This document shows positions 15,718 through 24,231 of a stretch of 64,000 nucleotides of DNA, in pieces. The DNA comes from Propionispira arboris (GTDB taxonomy: Bacteria > Bacillota > Negativicutes > Selenomonadales > Selenomonadaceae), in NCBI RefSeq assembly GCF_900109225.1, contig NZ_FNZK01000002.1:1-64000 (forward strand), written 5' to 3'. Under the pieces are notes generated by a model that did no database searches, was not told where the DNA came from, and worked only from the letters and a program-made list of their open reading frames with translations. The first letter of the stretch is position 1; each line of letters starts with the position of its first letter. A program made the translations under genes and the position numbers.

Positions 15718-17100
15718 ATGCAAACATTATATATGCAGGAATTCCAGAAAATTGTTGGAGCAGAGAATGTCCTTACGGGGCAGGAAGACTTATTTTGTTA
15801 TTCCTATGATGCTACACCTGGATATTCACATTTGCCAGAGGCTGTTATAATTCCAGAGAATGTTCAACAGGTATCTGCCATATTGAGGCTTGCTAATCAG
15901 CATGAAATTCCTGTTTACCCGAGGGGTTCAGGGACTAATTTGAGTGCGGGCTGTGTACCATTAAAAGGTGGAATCGTGTTGCTGATGAATCGTTTTGACC
16001 ACATTATCGATGTCGATTTGGAAAATCTTGTAGTGGTAACAGAACCGGGGGTAATTGTAGCTGATCTGAATAATATAGCAGCTAAGCATGGATTGATTTA
16101 TCCACCAGATCCAGGTACAGTTGCTACAGCGACACTTGGTGGTACGATTGCTGAAAATGCGGGAGGCCTGCGGGGCTTGAAATATGGAGTTTCTAAGCAT
16201 TATGTTATGGGGCTGGAAGTTGTCCTGGCGAATGGAGATATCTTGCATACGGGAGGGCGAAATGTTAAAGATGTTTCTGGATATGATCTGACAAAATTGT
16301 TTACTGGTTCGGAAGGTACGTTAGGCGTTATCACGCAAGCAACTTTGAAATTAGTACCAGCACCGGAATGTAAAAAAAGCATTATGGCAGTATTTAAAAA
16401 TTTAGACAATGCTGGAAAAACGGTAGCGGGAATTATTGCGGCTAAGATTACGCCAGCTACGTTGGAAATTATGGATAATGCTACGATTCGTACGGTAGAA
16501 GATTATGCCCATGTTGGGTTACCACTAGACGCTGAGGCGGTATTATTAATTGAAGTCGATGGTATGCCTGAAGTGGTGGCAAAAGAAGCCAATGAAGTTT
16601 TGCGTGTACTGAAAACCAATCATGCGGATGATATTCAAGTGGCACAAAATGACGCAGAAAGAGATAAACTGTGGGCAGCACGCCGGGCAGCGCTGCCTGC
16701 ACTAGCGAAACTAAGACCAACTACTTATGTGGAAGATGCAACTGTTCCGAGAAGTAAGGTGCCTGAATTTTTGCGCGAAGTTAGTAGAATAGCAAAAGAA
16801 TTTAACGTAACAATTGGTACGTTTGGGCATGCTGGAGATGGCAATATGCACCCAACGATTGTTTGCGATAGTCGTGATTTAAAAGAAATGGAATCTGTTA
16901 AAAAAGCAATGAATGAAATATTTTTGTCAGCCATTAAACTAGGTGGTACATTGAGTGGTGAACATGGAATTGGCTTGGGAAAATTGCCATGGATGGAGCA
17001 ACAACATGGCAGTAAAGTTATGGATGCCATGAAATCTATTAAACGAGCACTCGATCCTAATCTTATTTTGAATCCTGGTAAATTAGTGGGTGAGTGTTAG
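15718..17100 (+). CDS. glcD: FAD-linked 2-hydroxyacid oxidase/dehydrogenase, GlcD-like
   Basis: 460 residues. It has a VAO/PCMH-type FAD-binding domain (YPRGSGTNLSAGCVP, GGTIAENAGGLRGLKYG, FTGSEGTLGVIT) and a C-terminal FAD-oxidase domain (GTFGHAGDGNMHPT, GGTLSGEHGIGLGK). This is the catalytic flavin subunit that oxidises glycolate, D-lactate or a similar 2-hydroxyacid. It is followed after one base by the Fe-S partner. The substrate cannot be fixed from sequence. The diacid-type sensor kinase next door suggests glycolate, glycerate or a related acid. AGGAG lies before the ATG. Confidence 0.9.
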   Translation: MQTLYMQEFQKIVGAENVLTGQEDLFCYSYDATPGYSHLPEAVIIPENVQQVSAILRLANQHEIPVYPRGSGTNLSAGCVPLKGGIVLLMNRFDHIIDVDLENLVVVTEPGVIVADLNNIAAKHGLIYPPDPGTVATATLGGTIAENAGGLRGLKYGVSKHYVMGLEVVLANGDILHTGGRNVKDVSGYDLTKLFTGSEGTLGVITQATLKLVPAPECKKSIMAVFKNLDNAGKTVAGIIAAKITPATLEIMDNATIRTVEDYAHVGLPLDAEAVLLIEVDGMPEVVAKEANEVLRVLKTNHADDIQVAQNDAERDKLWAARRAALPALAKLRPTTYVEDATVPRSKVPEFLREVSRIAKEFNVTIGTFGHAGDGNMHPTIVCDSRDLKEMESVKKAMNEIFLSAIKLGGTLSGEHGIGLGKLPWMEQQHGSKVMDAMKSIKRALDPNLILNPGKLVGEC

Positions 17101-17101
17101 A

Positions 17102-18415
17102 ATGGACTATGTTGCAATAAAAGAGATACAAAATAAAGATCAATGGCTGCTTGCTGATATCCGTGATGCCTTGGCAAAGTGTATGAAATGTGGCAATTGC
17201 ATGGCGGTGTGCCCAATTTACAAAGAAACCAAAAATGAAGCATCTGTAGCCAGAGGGAAATTATCACTCATTGAAGGAATATTAAGTGGTGAAAATGAAA
17301 TTTCGGCAGACCTTGACCATATTTTGTCAAAATGTTTATGCTGTAAGGCCTGTGCGGCTAACTGCCCATGTGGAGTGAAGGCTGACGAACTGATTATTCG
17401 TGGGCGTCAAGCTGTCGTAAAGGCACGCGGACTTCATCCTGTAAAAAAACTAGTATTCAAATTGCTGTCAAATCGCAAACTGTTTGATATTGCATTAAAA
17501 GCAGCTGGTCTATTTGGTCCTTTGAGTTTTAAGCGACTTCCAAGAAAAATGGCTGCTGTTGCCAGGTTTCCTATGCCGGGTATTGATAAAAAAAGAATTA
17601 CAGCACCGTTTGCTTCAGTTCCTTTACGAAGTCGGTATCCAGAGGTAGTAAAGGTCGCGAATGCTAAGTATAAGGTTGGCTTTTTTACAGGTTGTATGAT
17701 TAATTATATTTACACCGATGTAGGAGATGCCGTAATCCATGTGCTAAATCATAATGATATTGAAGTTGTGATACCGTCAGCACAGCACTGTTGCGGTACA
17801 CCGGTATATGTTTCAGGCGATAAAGAATTGGCAAAGAGTTTTGCAAGACATATTATCAATGTTTTTGAAAGTTATGATGTTGATTATGTTATCGCAGCGT
17901 GCGGATCTTGTGCAGAAGCTTTGAAAATAGAATATCTTCATATGTTTCAAGATGACCCGGTCATGTATGAACGGGCAAAAGTGTTGGCAAACAAGACTTA
18001 CGAAATTAGCGAATTTTTAGTTGACATTGTTCCATTTCGTCGAGATGATTTGGGACAAATTTTGCAAACGGTTACCATGCATGATCCTTGCCATATGGCA
18101 AGGGGGATTAAAGTGACAAAACAGCCGCGAGAAATTCTGCAGGCTATTCCAGGACTTACCTTCGTGGAAATGAAAGATGCTGATCGCTGCTGTGGATCGG
18201 GCGGTTCGTTTAGTGTGGCAAATTATCCATTATCACGTAAAATTAATGATAGAAAGATTAAAAATATTAAAGAATCTTCGGCAGAAATTGTGGCAACAAG
18301 TTGTGGTACTTGTCGGATGCATCTGGCTGATGGATTGGAACAAAATAAAGTATATATAGAGGCTGTACATGTTATTCAACTTTTGGATCAATCGTATCAG
18401 GCGGGAAAAATTTAA
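17102..18415 (+). CDS. glcF: Fe-S 2-hydroxyacid oxidase subunit, GlcF-like
   Basis: 437 residues, ATG at 17102 right after the glcD stop. Two 4Fe-4S sites (CMKCGNCMAVCP and CLCCKACAANCP) are followed by two CCG-type cysteine-rich domains (HCCGTPVYVSG with ACGSCAEAL, and DRCCGSGGSF with SCGTCRMHL). It passes electrons from the flavin subunit to a membrane or soluble acceptor. Translation is probably coupled to glcD. Confidence 0.9.
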   Translation: MDYVAIKEIQNKDQWLLADIRDALAKCMKCGNCMAVCPIYKETKNEASVARGKLSLIEGILSGENEISADLDHILSKCLCCKACAANCPCGVKADELIIRGRQAVVKARGLHPVKKLVFKLLSNRKLFDIALKAAGLFGPLSFKRLPRKMAAVARFPMPGIDKKRITAPFASVPLRSRYPEVVKVANAKYKVGFFTGCMINYIYTDVGDAVIHVLNHNDIEVVIPSAQHCCGTPVYVSGDKELAKSFARHIINVFESYDVDYVIAACGSCAEALKIEYLHMFQDDPVMYERAKVLANKTYEISEFLVDIVPFRRDDLGQILQTVTMHDPCHMARGIKVTKQPREILQAIPGLTFVEMKDADRCCGSGGSFSVANYPLSRKINDRKIKNIKESSAEIVATSCGTCRMHLADGLEQNKVYIEAVHVIQLLDQSYQAGKI

Positions 18416-18416
18416 A

Positions 18417-18485
18417 TATCCATATTATACCAAAATAACGGTATCTGTAATCATCAGATACCGTTATTTTGGTATAATATGGATA
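18417..18485. terminator. 31-bp perfect inverted repeat, likely bidirectional terminator
   Basis: Arms 18417-18447 and 18455-18485 are exact complements with a 7-base loop (TAATCAT). It lies between the convergent glcF and kinase genes. There is no long T run, but the outer arms are AT-rich in both directions. Confidence 0.65.
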
Positions 18486-18492
18486 AACTCGT

Positions 18493-19566
18493 TTATAACG
18501 TAAGTGGTTTACGGTTTATTGGAACTTCTATTTTGAGGCAGGTTCCGTGATTTATCGTGGAGTGAATGGAAAAATCGCCATCTAATCCCGCAATACGTTC
18601 TTTCATTCCATATAAGCCAAGGCAGGCATGATTGCGATGCTTGTAAACCTTTTGGCTATGAAAGCCGATGCCATTATCAAGAATTGTAAAGGATAATACA
18701 GAGGTTTTCTTTACTAAACTGACCTGAACTTCTGTTGCTTGTGCATGCTTAATAATATTAGTTAGGGCTTCTTGTAAAATGCGATAGAGATTGATTTCTA
18801 ATTCGGGAGAGAACCGTTGCCGCAATAACTGTGGGTCAATTTTCGCGGTTACTTGGATCTTATATTTTTTGGAATAATCCTCGATATATTTTTGCGTGGC
18901 ACTCACTAAACCCAGATCATCAAGGACTACCGGACGAAGCTGTACTGCCAGGCGGTGGACCGCATCAAGCGTATTGACTGCCAAATCGCGCATTTGTAAT
19001 AATTCGGCTTTTTTAGCCGGCGTTGTTTCTGCCAGTACTCTGAGACCAACGATAATAGATGTTAAGGCCTGGCTTGTTTCATCATGAAGTTCACGGGAAA
19101 TTTTTCGCCGTTCTTCTTCTTGAATATTAATAATTTTTTTTATATAGTGCTGATGGAGGGCTTGTTTTTCTTGCAGTGCGTTTACTAGTTTTTCTTGACG
19201 GAGATTGGCATTAAGTGCAGCTTCAACAAAATGGGCGGCTAAACGAGCGTAAGACGCAGATTCTTCAGAATTTCCAGTAACACCAATCAAGCCGACACAT
19301 TCACTTTCAAGCCAAATTGGGACGTTAAATCCGGTGCGTACGCCGGAAAAATGTTGCTGATCATGTTCTGTGACAGAAAACTCATGAGCTTGTCCCGAAT
19401 TTAGCATTATAGTACTTGCTTCATGACGCTGTCCAATTCGTTCCTTGCTTAACGAAGCAATAATGATGCCCTTTTTATCGACAATATTGACATTTTTATT
19501 TAATTCTGCTGCAATAATGTCTACAAGGGATTGGGCGAATTTAGGGTCTAGAGGTTGTGTGTTCAT
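18493..19566 (-). CDS. Sensor histidine kinase with sugar-diacid recognition domain (HisKA_3)
   Basis: 357 residues, ATG at 19566 with GGGAGGAA upstream. Residues about 5-115 match the CdaR-type sugar-diacid recognition domain (FAQSLVDII, NVNIVDKKGIIIAS, RIGQRHE, GVRTGFNVPIW, VGLIGVTG). A coiled coil follows, then the HisKA_3 dimerisation helix with the phospho-His in ISRELHDETSQAL. The ATPase has LQEALTNIIKHA, DNGIGF and GLYGMKERI. There are no membrane segments, so it should sense a cytoplasmic ligand. It is convergent with glcDF, and its partner is most likely the regulator at 14861. Confidence 0.85.
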   Translation of the reverse strand: MNTQPLDPKFAQSLVDIIAAELNKNVNIVDKKGIIIASLSKERIGQRHEASTIMLNSGQAHEFSVTEHDQQHFSGVRTGFNVPIWLESECVGLIGVTGNSEESASYARLAAHFVEAALNANLRQEKLVNALQEKQALHQHYIKKIINIQEEERRKISRELHDETSQALTSIIVGLRVLAETTPAKKAELLQMRDLAVNTLDAVHRLAVQLRPVVLDDLGLVSATQKYIEDYSKKYKIQVTAKIDPQLLRQRFSPELEINLYRILQEALTNIIKHAQATEVQVSLVKKTSVLSFTILDNGIGFHSQKVYKHRNHACLGLYGMKERIAGLDGDFSIHSTINHGTCLKIEVPINRKPLTL

Positions 19567-19628
19567 TCTCGTATTATTCCTCCCAATAAATTCGATTCTA
19601 AATAAAAAGTATAAATTACGAACGATTT

Positions 19629-20225
19629 TTAATTTTCATCCATCCAGTTAAATATGTTGTCATATATTTTGCTTTGAACAGAATTGCTGCTAACGGTACT
19701 TTTAGTTTCTTTATTGATTGTAAGCATTAGATTATTATTGGCATCAAAAAAACGCACGTTTTTTGTTAGCAGGGTTTTATCTGTTCGATTGTAAATGTTA
19801 TAGGAAGTGCAATAGTTAATTCTGAACCAGCTGGTAGTATCGTATTGATTTTTATAGGCATCAATTAATTCTTGCAGCAATGTTGATGATAATACAGTCT
19901 TCATTTTGACACCAATTATATTATCATCCTCATCAGTAGCAGTATCAACCGTGGTAATGGCGGCGGCGATAGAAGATGTAGCAGATGTAGTAGCCGTAGT
20001 AGCTGCAGTAGTATCCGTTGTATTGACTGTAGCATCGTCATCAGCGGGATCGTCATCGATGTGCGTTGTTTCAATGGTATGCAGCGTATTTGTGTCAAAA
20101 TAAAAAATAGCACCGTTATCTTTATAAGCAAATTGCCAGTTTGGTGGCAGTTTCGTCGCAGATGCAACACTTGAAAATAGGACAAGTGCTAATACAATTC
20201 CGGTATAAAAAAATTTATGTTTCAT
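19629..20225 (-). CDS. Secreted protein, possibly surface-adhesin-E-like, with Thr/Ala/Asp-rich insert
   Basis: 198 residues, ATG at 20225 with AAGGAG about 10 bases upstream. It has a clear signal peptide ending near ASA (residue 23). The core starts WQFAYKDNGAIFYFDTNTL and resumes VKMKTVLSS after a low-complexity Thr/Ala/Asp/Ser stretch at about residues 51-98. The layout (an aromatic strand, a tyrosine/aspartate strand, then a helical SWFRINYCTSYN segment) recalls the adhesin-E family, but the match is weak. It is probably exported and of unknown role. Confidence 0.6.
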   Translation of the reverse strand: MKHKFFYTGIVLALVLFSSVASATKLPPNWQFAYKDNGAIFYFDTNTLHTIETTHIDDDPADDDATVNTTDTTAATTATTSATSSIAAAITTVDTATDEDDNIIGVKMKTVLSSTLLQELIDAYKNQYDTTSWFRINYCTSYNIYNRTDKTLLTKNVRFFDANNNLMLTINKETKSTVSSNSVQSKIYDNIFNWMDEN

Positions 20226-20275
20226 GAATGATATGCTCCTTATCGTATAATACATTTTTAAACCTTGTGTTTATA

Positions 20276-20312
20276 AAAAAGACCGCATCAGATGGTGCTG
20301 ATACAGTCTTTT
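20276..20312. terminator. Terminator-like hairpin
   Basis: AAAAGAC...GTCTTTT with an imperfect inner stem. It lies in a divergent gap where no gene ends, so it may be left over from a lost gene. Confidence 0.45.
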
Positions 20313-20364
20313 GCTTAGAAAAATATATTGTTTAATTATAGCATGTATAAGAAGATCCTGTAAA

Positions 20365-20408
20365 TAAAAAAGAATCGCATGGACCAGCAAGCCAGTGCGA
20401 TTCTTTTT
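20365..20408. terminator. Terminator-like hairpin
   Basis: AAAAAGAATCGCA pairs with TGCGATTCTTTTT around a loop that can itself pair (TGG/CCA). It is strong in both directions. No intact gene ends here. Confidence 0.6.
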
Positions 20409-20515
20409 AGGACTTTTTATGAAAAAACTCAAATCACCAATGACTCTAAACATCAATGATTCTATGATTTATCATATACTATGATTGTGACAAAATTATG
20501 ACACAATTATAGTAT

Positions 20516-20659
20516 ATGTCAATTAAACTGAATTATCAGGACGATTTAAAAACGCCATATTTCGGTTTAGCTAAGGATTTAGGTATTACAATTATTGGGC
20601 ATGTACGAAATGATTCCTTTTATATCTACACACATCCGGAGCGAGTAGTTTTTTTATAA
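20516..20659 (+). pseudogene. FdhD C-terminal stub (formate dehydrogenase accessory protein remnant)
   Basis: Forty-seven codons from an ATG at 20516. The end reads GLAKDLGITIIGHVRNDSFY then IYTHPERVVFL, which resembles the last strand-helix-strand of the sulfurtransferase FdhD (normally about 260 residues, with the catalytic Cys loop far upstream). The rest of the gene is absent and there is no good ribosome site, so it is probably a remnant. Confidence 0.45.
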
Positions 20660-20739
20660 AAAAAGGTATAGGGAAAATCTTCTCGAAGAATATAAATTAG
20701 ATATAAGTTTTCAATGCAATGAGGAGATGTTTATTTTAT

Positions 20740-21240
20740 ATGAGTATGGAAGTCAAGATTGTTAACACCGCTTTGCATAATGTGAGTAGCAATAAAACAG
20801 TGGGAAAGAAGCAAACGGAAAATGCTCAGACTACCTCAACGGAAATGTTAAATGAAGATGATCAAATGATGTATGATGAGCTCGAACATGCGGGAGTAGA
20901 TTTAGTTAAAACTCCCTTGTCGTGGCAGAAACAGCATGTTAAATCTTTAGCTTTCCCTCCTTTTACTGCACCGGCTGCTGTGAAAAGGACATGGGTTGCA
21001 AAAATGGATCAACTTTCAGCTGATCAAAAAAAACAGATACAACATGATTCTTCGACTTTGTGGCTTAATGCACTTAGAACAAATCAGTCACTCGAAACAG
21101 ATGTACAGAAAACTGGATTTTCTTATGATGAATTTATGACGAAAATGATTCATAATGCAGAAAAAGTATCACATACTCTTTCAGATGCTGGAAGTACCAT
21201 TGGATTTTTGCGTGAATTCCAAAAAGCATTGCAGGCATGA
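20740..21240 (+). CDS. Small protein of unknown function
   Basis: 166 residues from the ATG at 20740, with GAGGAG about 13 bases upstream (a second ATG at 20746 is possible). It is mainly charged and helical, with no signal peptide, no membrane segment and no cysteines in a pattern. I recognise no family. The middle (MMYDELEHAGVDLVKTPLSW) and the end (FMTKMIHNAEKVSHTLS) look like well-packed helices. A strong terminator follows, so it is a single-gene unit. Confidence 0.6.
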   Translation: MSMEVKIVNTALHNVSSNKTVGKKQTENAQTTSTEMLNEDDQMMYDELEHAGVDLVKTPLSWQKQHVKSLAFPPFTAPAAVKRTWVAKMDQLSADQKKQIQHDSSTLWLNALRTNQSLETDVQKTGFSYDEFMTKMIHNAEKVSHTLSDAGSTIGFLREFQKALQA

Positions 21241-21280
21241 ACGAATAAATTTTACAAAAAAATAATGGAATTGGAATCAT

Positions 21281-21335
21281 AAAGGGGATACGAAAAGCAA
21301 GAGCACAGAGCTCTTTTGCTTTTCGTATCCCCTTT
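21281..21335 (+). terminator. Strong Rho-independent terminator
   Basis: A stem of about 20 bp starting AAAGGGGATACGAAAAGCAA, closed by its complement and ending CCCCTTT. It follows the small gene of unknown function. Confidence 0.8.
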
Positions 21336-21527
21336 GTGTGTGGTGACAAGGCATTATATTTTGAAATAATAATTTTTATAACAAATATAAATTAAAGACA
21401 AATCAAAAGAAATTCAAAGCTAAATCTAACATAAATTAAAGAACTCTTTGTTACTGTAGAATATATAGAAAAATATTGAATATTTCTATAGGTAAAGTTT
21501 TAAATTTAGCAAGAAAAGGTGATTTGT

Positions 21528-22190
21528 ATGAATAAACGATATCAGTCAGTCAAACAATATACACAGCTCGAACAATTTTGCATGTATGCAAGTACTGTGA
21601 AAATGGGGGCAGCTCAGCTGAAAGAGTTTTTGAAAAATGAAAATTCAGAAAACAAGCTGGAAAATATTAAAAGAATCAAGGGCTTTTTTGATGACACCAA
21701 TCGTTTCTATACAACATTTTATACATTAATTAATCAACTGATTGTAAGCTGTAAATACTTAAAACATACAGATTTTCGCTTATACAATTACAAGAATGTA
21801 ATATATAATATGGAAGAATTTATTCGCGGCTATAATGCAATGCATTCTTTTTTTAAAGAAAATGGTTTGGTCTTAGCGGATATTGTGGTATTCAGTCGTT
21901 TCTTTTCAACAAAAAAATATGATAATAGTGCATTTTTGTCTATAGGAATCTCAGTAGCGACGAATGGTGAACTTTTACTTGATCCTGAAAAGGTACAATC
22001 TGCATTGTTAAAAGATGGACATATCCTACATATTTTACTTGGACGTACGGGGGTTTCAAATCAAATTCTCAATACTACTGTACAGATTCGCAATGAATCC
22101 GATCGTTTTTTATTAGCAATGCCAAAAGAAATTTGGCAAAAGCATGTCGGTCAGCCGATGACTGGAGCCATTTTGAATCTATCTGCCTAA
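21528..22190 (+). CDS. Protein of unknown function, weak flagellar-cap (FliD C-terminal)-like pattern
   Basis: 220 residues. The ATG at 21528 has AAAAGG 9 bases upstream. The N-terminal half is helical (KMGAAQLKEFLKN, then YTTFYTLINQLIVSCKYL). At about residues 145-185 the order GISVATNGELLLDPEKVQSALL resembles the FliD C-terminal signature (glycine-rich turn, then a D-x-x-K-x-x-x-A-L helix). No flagellar structural gene is nearby and the similarity is short, so the function is open. No signal peptide. Confidence 0.55.
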   Translation: MNKRYQSVKQYTQLEQFCMYASTVKMGAAQLKEFLKNENSENKLENIKRIKGFFDDTNRFYTTFYTLINQLIVSCKYLKHTDFRLYNYKNVIYNMEEFIRGYNAMHSFFKENGLVLADIVVFSRFFSTKKYDNSAFLSIGISVATNGELLLDPEKVQSALLKDGHILHILLGRTGVSNQILNTTVQIRNESDRFLLAMPKEIWQKHVGQPMTGAILNLSA

Positions 22191-22257
22191 AGAAAATATA
22201 GAAAATAGGATAAACTTCTTGATTTTCATTACAATTTGGAACTAATAATTATTATCA

Positions 22258-22285
22258 TTGATATTTCTCTGGAAAGTGGTAAAAT
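22258..22285 (+). promoter_or_regulatory. Promoter of the aldehyde dehydrogenase gene
   Basis: TTGATA (22258-22263) and TAAAAT (22280-22285) with a 16-base spacer, about 80 bases before the start codon. Confidence 0.55.
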
Positions 22286-22364
22286 ATGAATTAGATGAAT
22301 AAGTAAATGTAAATTTTTGGCTGTTTACTTATATATATAATTTATAATACGAGGAGGAATTTCT

Positions 22365-23840
22365 ATGGAAAAATCATTGGATAGAGTTTATAAACTTTTA
22401 ATTGGTGGCGAATGGGTTGAAGCCGAGGGGGGGAAAACTTTTGAGGCAGTTTGTCCAGCTACTGGAGAAGTATTAGCCAGCTGTGCTTTAGCATCTAAAC
22501 AGGATGTTGATAAAGCAGTTAAAGCGGCCTGGAAAGCATTTTCCAGCTGGAAAAAGACAAGTCCAGCGGAAAGAGCAGCATTTTTGTTGAAAATTGCCGA
22601 TTTAGTAGATGAAAATGCAGACCGTTTAGCGATGATTGAAACAATGGATAACGGGAAGCCGATTCGTGAAACACGCAATATTGATGTTCCTTTAGCAAGT
22701 GATCATTTTCGTTATTTTGCCAGCGCAATTCGAACGGAAGAAGGCGCAGCAACTTTAATCGATAAAGATACGCTGAGTATTATTTTGGATGAACCTATTG
22801 GTGTCGTCGGACAGATTGTCCCTTGGAATTTCCCGCTTGTAATGGCAGTCTGGAAGTTAGCACCGGCACTTGCCGCAGGTGATTGTTTAGTTATCAAGCC
22901 TTCGAGTGAAACTTCTTTAAGTGTTTTAGAATTGGCGAAATTAATGCAGCAAGTTCTGCCACCAGGTGTTATTAATGTGATTACCGGTAAAGGTTCAACC
23001 GCAGGTAATTATATTTTACAGCATCCTGATATTAGAAAATTGGCATTTACTGGATCAACCGAAGTGGGGTATGATGTGGCCGATGCAGCAGCGAAAAAAT
23101 TAATTCCGGCTACTTTGGAGCTTGGTGGAAAATCGGCGAATATATTCTTTGATGATATGCCATGGGACAAAGCAGTCGAAGGTGTATGTATGGGGATTTT
23201 GTTTAATCAAGGGCAGGTTTGCTGTGCGGGATCACGCGTATATGTTCAGGATACGGTCTATGATAAATTTATGGAAGCTGTCAAAATAAAATTTGAGGCA
23301 GTAAAAGTTGGTTTGCCTTGGGAAAAAGATACGATGATGGGCAGCCAGGTTAATCAGAAACAATTAGATAAAATTCTTGGTTATGTTGAAATTGCCCAAA
23401 AAGAAGGTGCTCGAATTTTGACTGGTGGTGCCAGAGCTATTGGAGCTGGACTAGAAAAAGGTGCATTTATGCAGCCGACTATTTTGGCTGATGTGACGAA
23501 TTCAATGCGTGTCGCACAGGAAGAAATTTTTGGACCAGTTGTATGTTTCTTGAAATTCCATACAGAAGAAGAAGTCATTGCTCTGGCGAATGATAGTGAT
23601 TTTGGTCTAGGTGGTGGTGTTTGGACTAAAGATATCAATCGGGCTTTTCGTGTGGCACAAGGCGTGGAAACTGGGCGTATGTGGGTTAATAACTATAATA
23701 ATTTGCCAGCTCATGCTCCATTTGGCGGCTACAAGAAATCTGGTATTGGCCGAGAAACACATAAAATGATTTTGAAGAACTATTCGCAGACTAAAAATAT
23801 TTTTATTAGTTTAAGTGAAGCACCATTAGGCTTATATTAA
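22365..23840 (+). CDS. NAD(P)+-dependent aldehyde dehydrogenase
   Basis: 491 residues, ATG at 22365 after GAGGAGG. It shows the full ALDH fold: VPWNFPLVMAVWKLAPAL (with the catalytic Asn), the NAD loop FTGSTEVG, the general base Glu in LELGGKSANIF, the catalytic Cys in FNQGQVCCAGSR, and the C-terminal PFGGYKKSGIGRE. It oxidises aldehydes to acids in the cytoplasm. The class resembles acetaldehyde/broad-range dehydrogenases, but the substrate is not fixed. It is a single-gene unit with its own promoter and terminator. Confidence 0.9.
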   Translation: MEKSLDRVYKLLIGGEWVEAEGGKTFEAVCPATGEVLASCALASKQDVDKAVKAAWKAFSSWKKTSPAERAAFLLKIADLVDENADRLAMIETMDNGKPIRETRNIDVPLASDHFRYFASAIRTEEGAATLIDKDTLSIILDEPIGVVGQIVPWNFPLVMAVWKLAPALAAGDCLVIKPSSETSLSVLELAKLMQQVLPPGVINVITGKGSTAGNYILQHPDIRKLAFTGSTEVGYDVADAAAKKLIPATLELGGKSANIFFDDMPWDKAVEGVCMGILFNQGQVCCAGSRVYVQDTVYDKFMEAVKIKFEAVKVGLPWEKDTMMGSQVNQKQLDKILGYVEIAQKEGARILTGGARAIGAGLEKGAFMQPTILADVTNSMRVAQEEIFGPVVCFLKFHTEEEVIALANDSDFGLGGGVWTKDINRAFRVAQGVETGRMWVNNYNNLPAHAPFGGYKKSGIGRETHKMILKNYSQTKNIFISLSEAPLGLY

Positions 23841-23871
23841 GTTTAGCGGCGAAACAAATAGCGTTAGTATA

Positions 23872-23926
23872 AAATATCGTAGCGGGTGATCTAGTCAGAC
23901 TATCACCTGCTGCGATATTTTTTTTA
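23872..23926 (+). terminator. Rho-independent terminator of the aldehyde dehydrogenase gene
   Basis: AAATATCGTAGCGGGTGAT pairs (two mismatches) with ATCACCTGCTGCGATATTT and is followed by a T run. Confidence 0.9.
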
Positions 23927-24231
23927 GTTGATTTATATGATTTGAATTAAATAATTTTAATGAAAATTATCGGATCGATCATTTAAGCAAGTTATGGAAT
24001 ATAAATAGACAGAATAAACCAAAATTTATCTATACTATTTTATTTGGATACGGTACAATGTATACAGTATAAATTAAAAGCGTATATTGTATTTTTATTA
24101 AGACTATAATACAATGTTCTTTGTGCTTAAAGCAAAGAAAGACGTCTGATGATATAAATATAGCTTTTCTTTGTATAGTTCGTATTGAGTATTCATAAAA
24201 TACTTAAACGTCGTTAGGGGGATTTTTTAGT
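23927..24231. other. Intergenic region before the symporter gene
   Basis: About 305 very AT-rich bases without a gene. Several TATAAT-like words exist (for example near 24107), but none has a clear partner -35 at 16-18 bases. GTTAGGGGGA before 24232 is the ribosome site. Confidence 0.35.
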
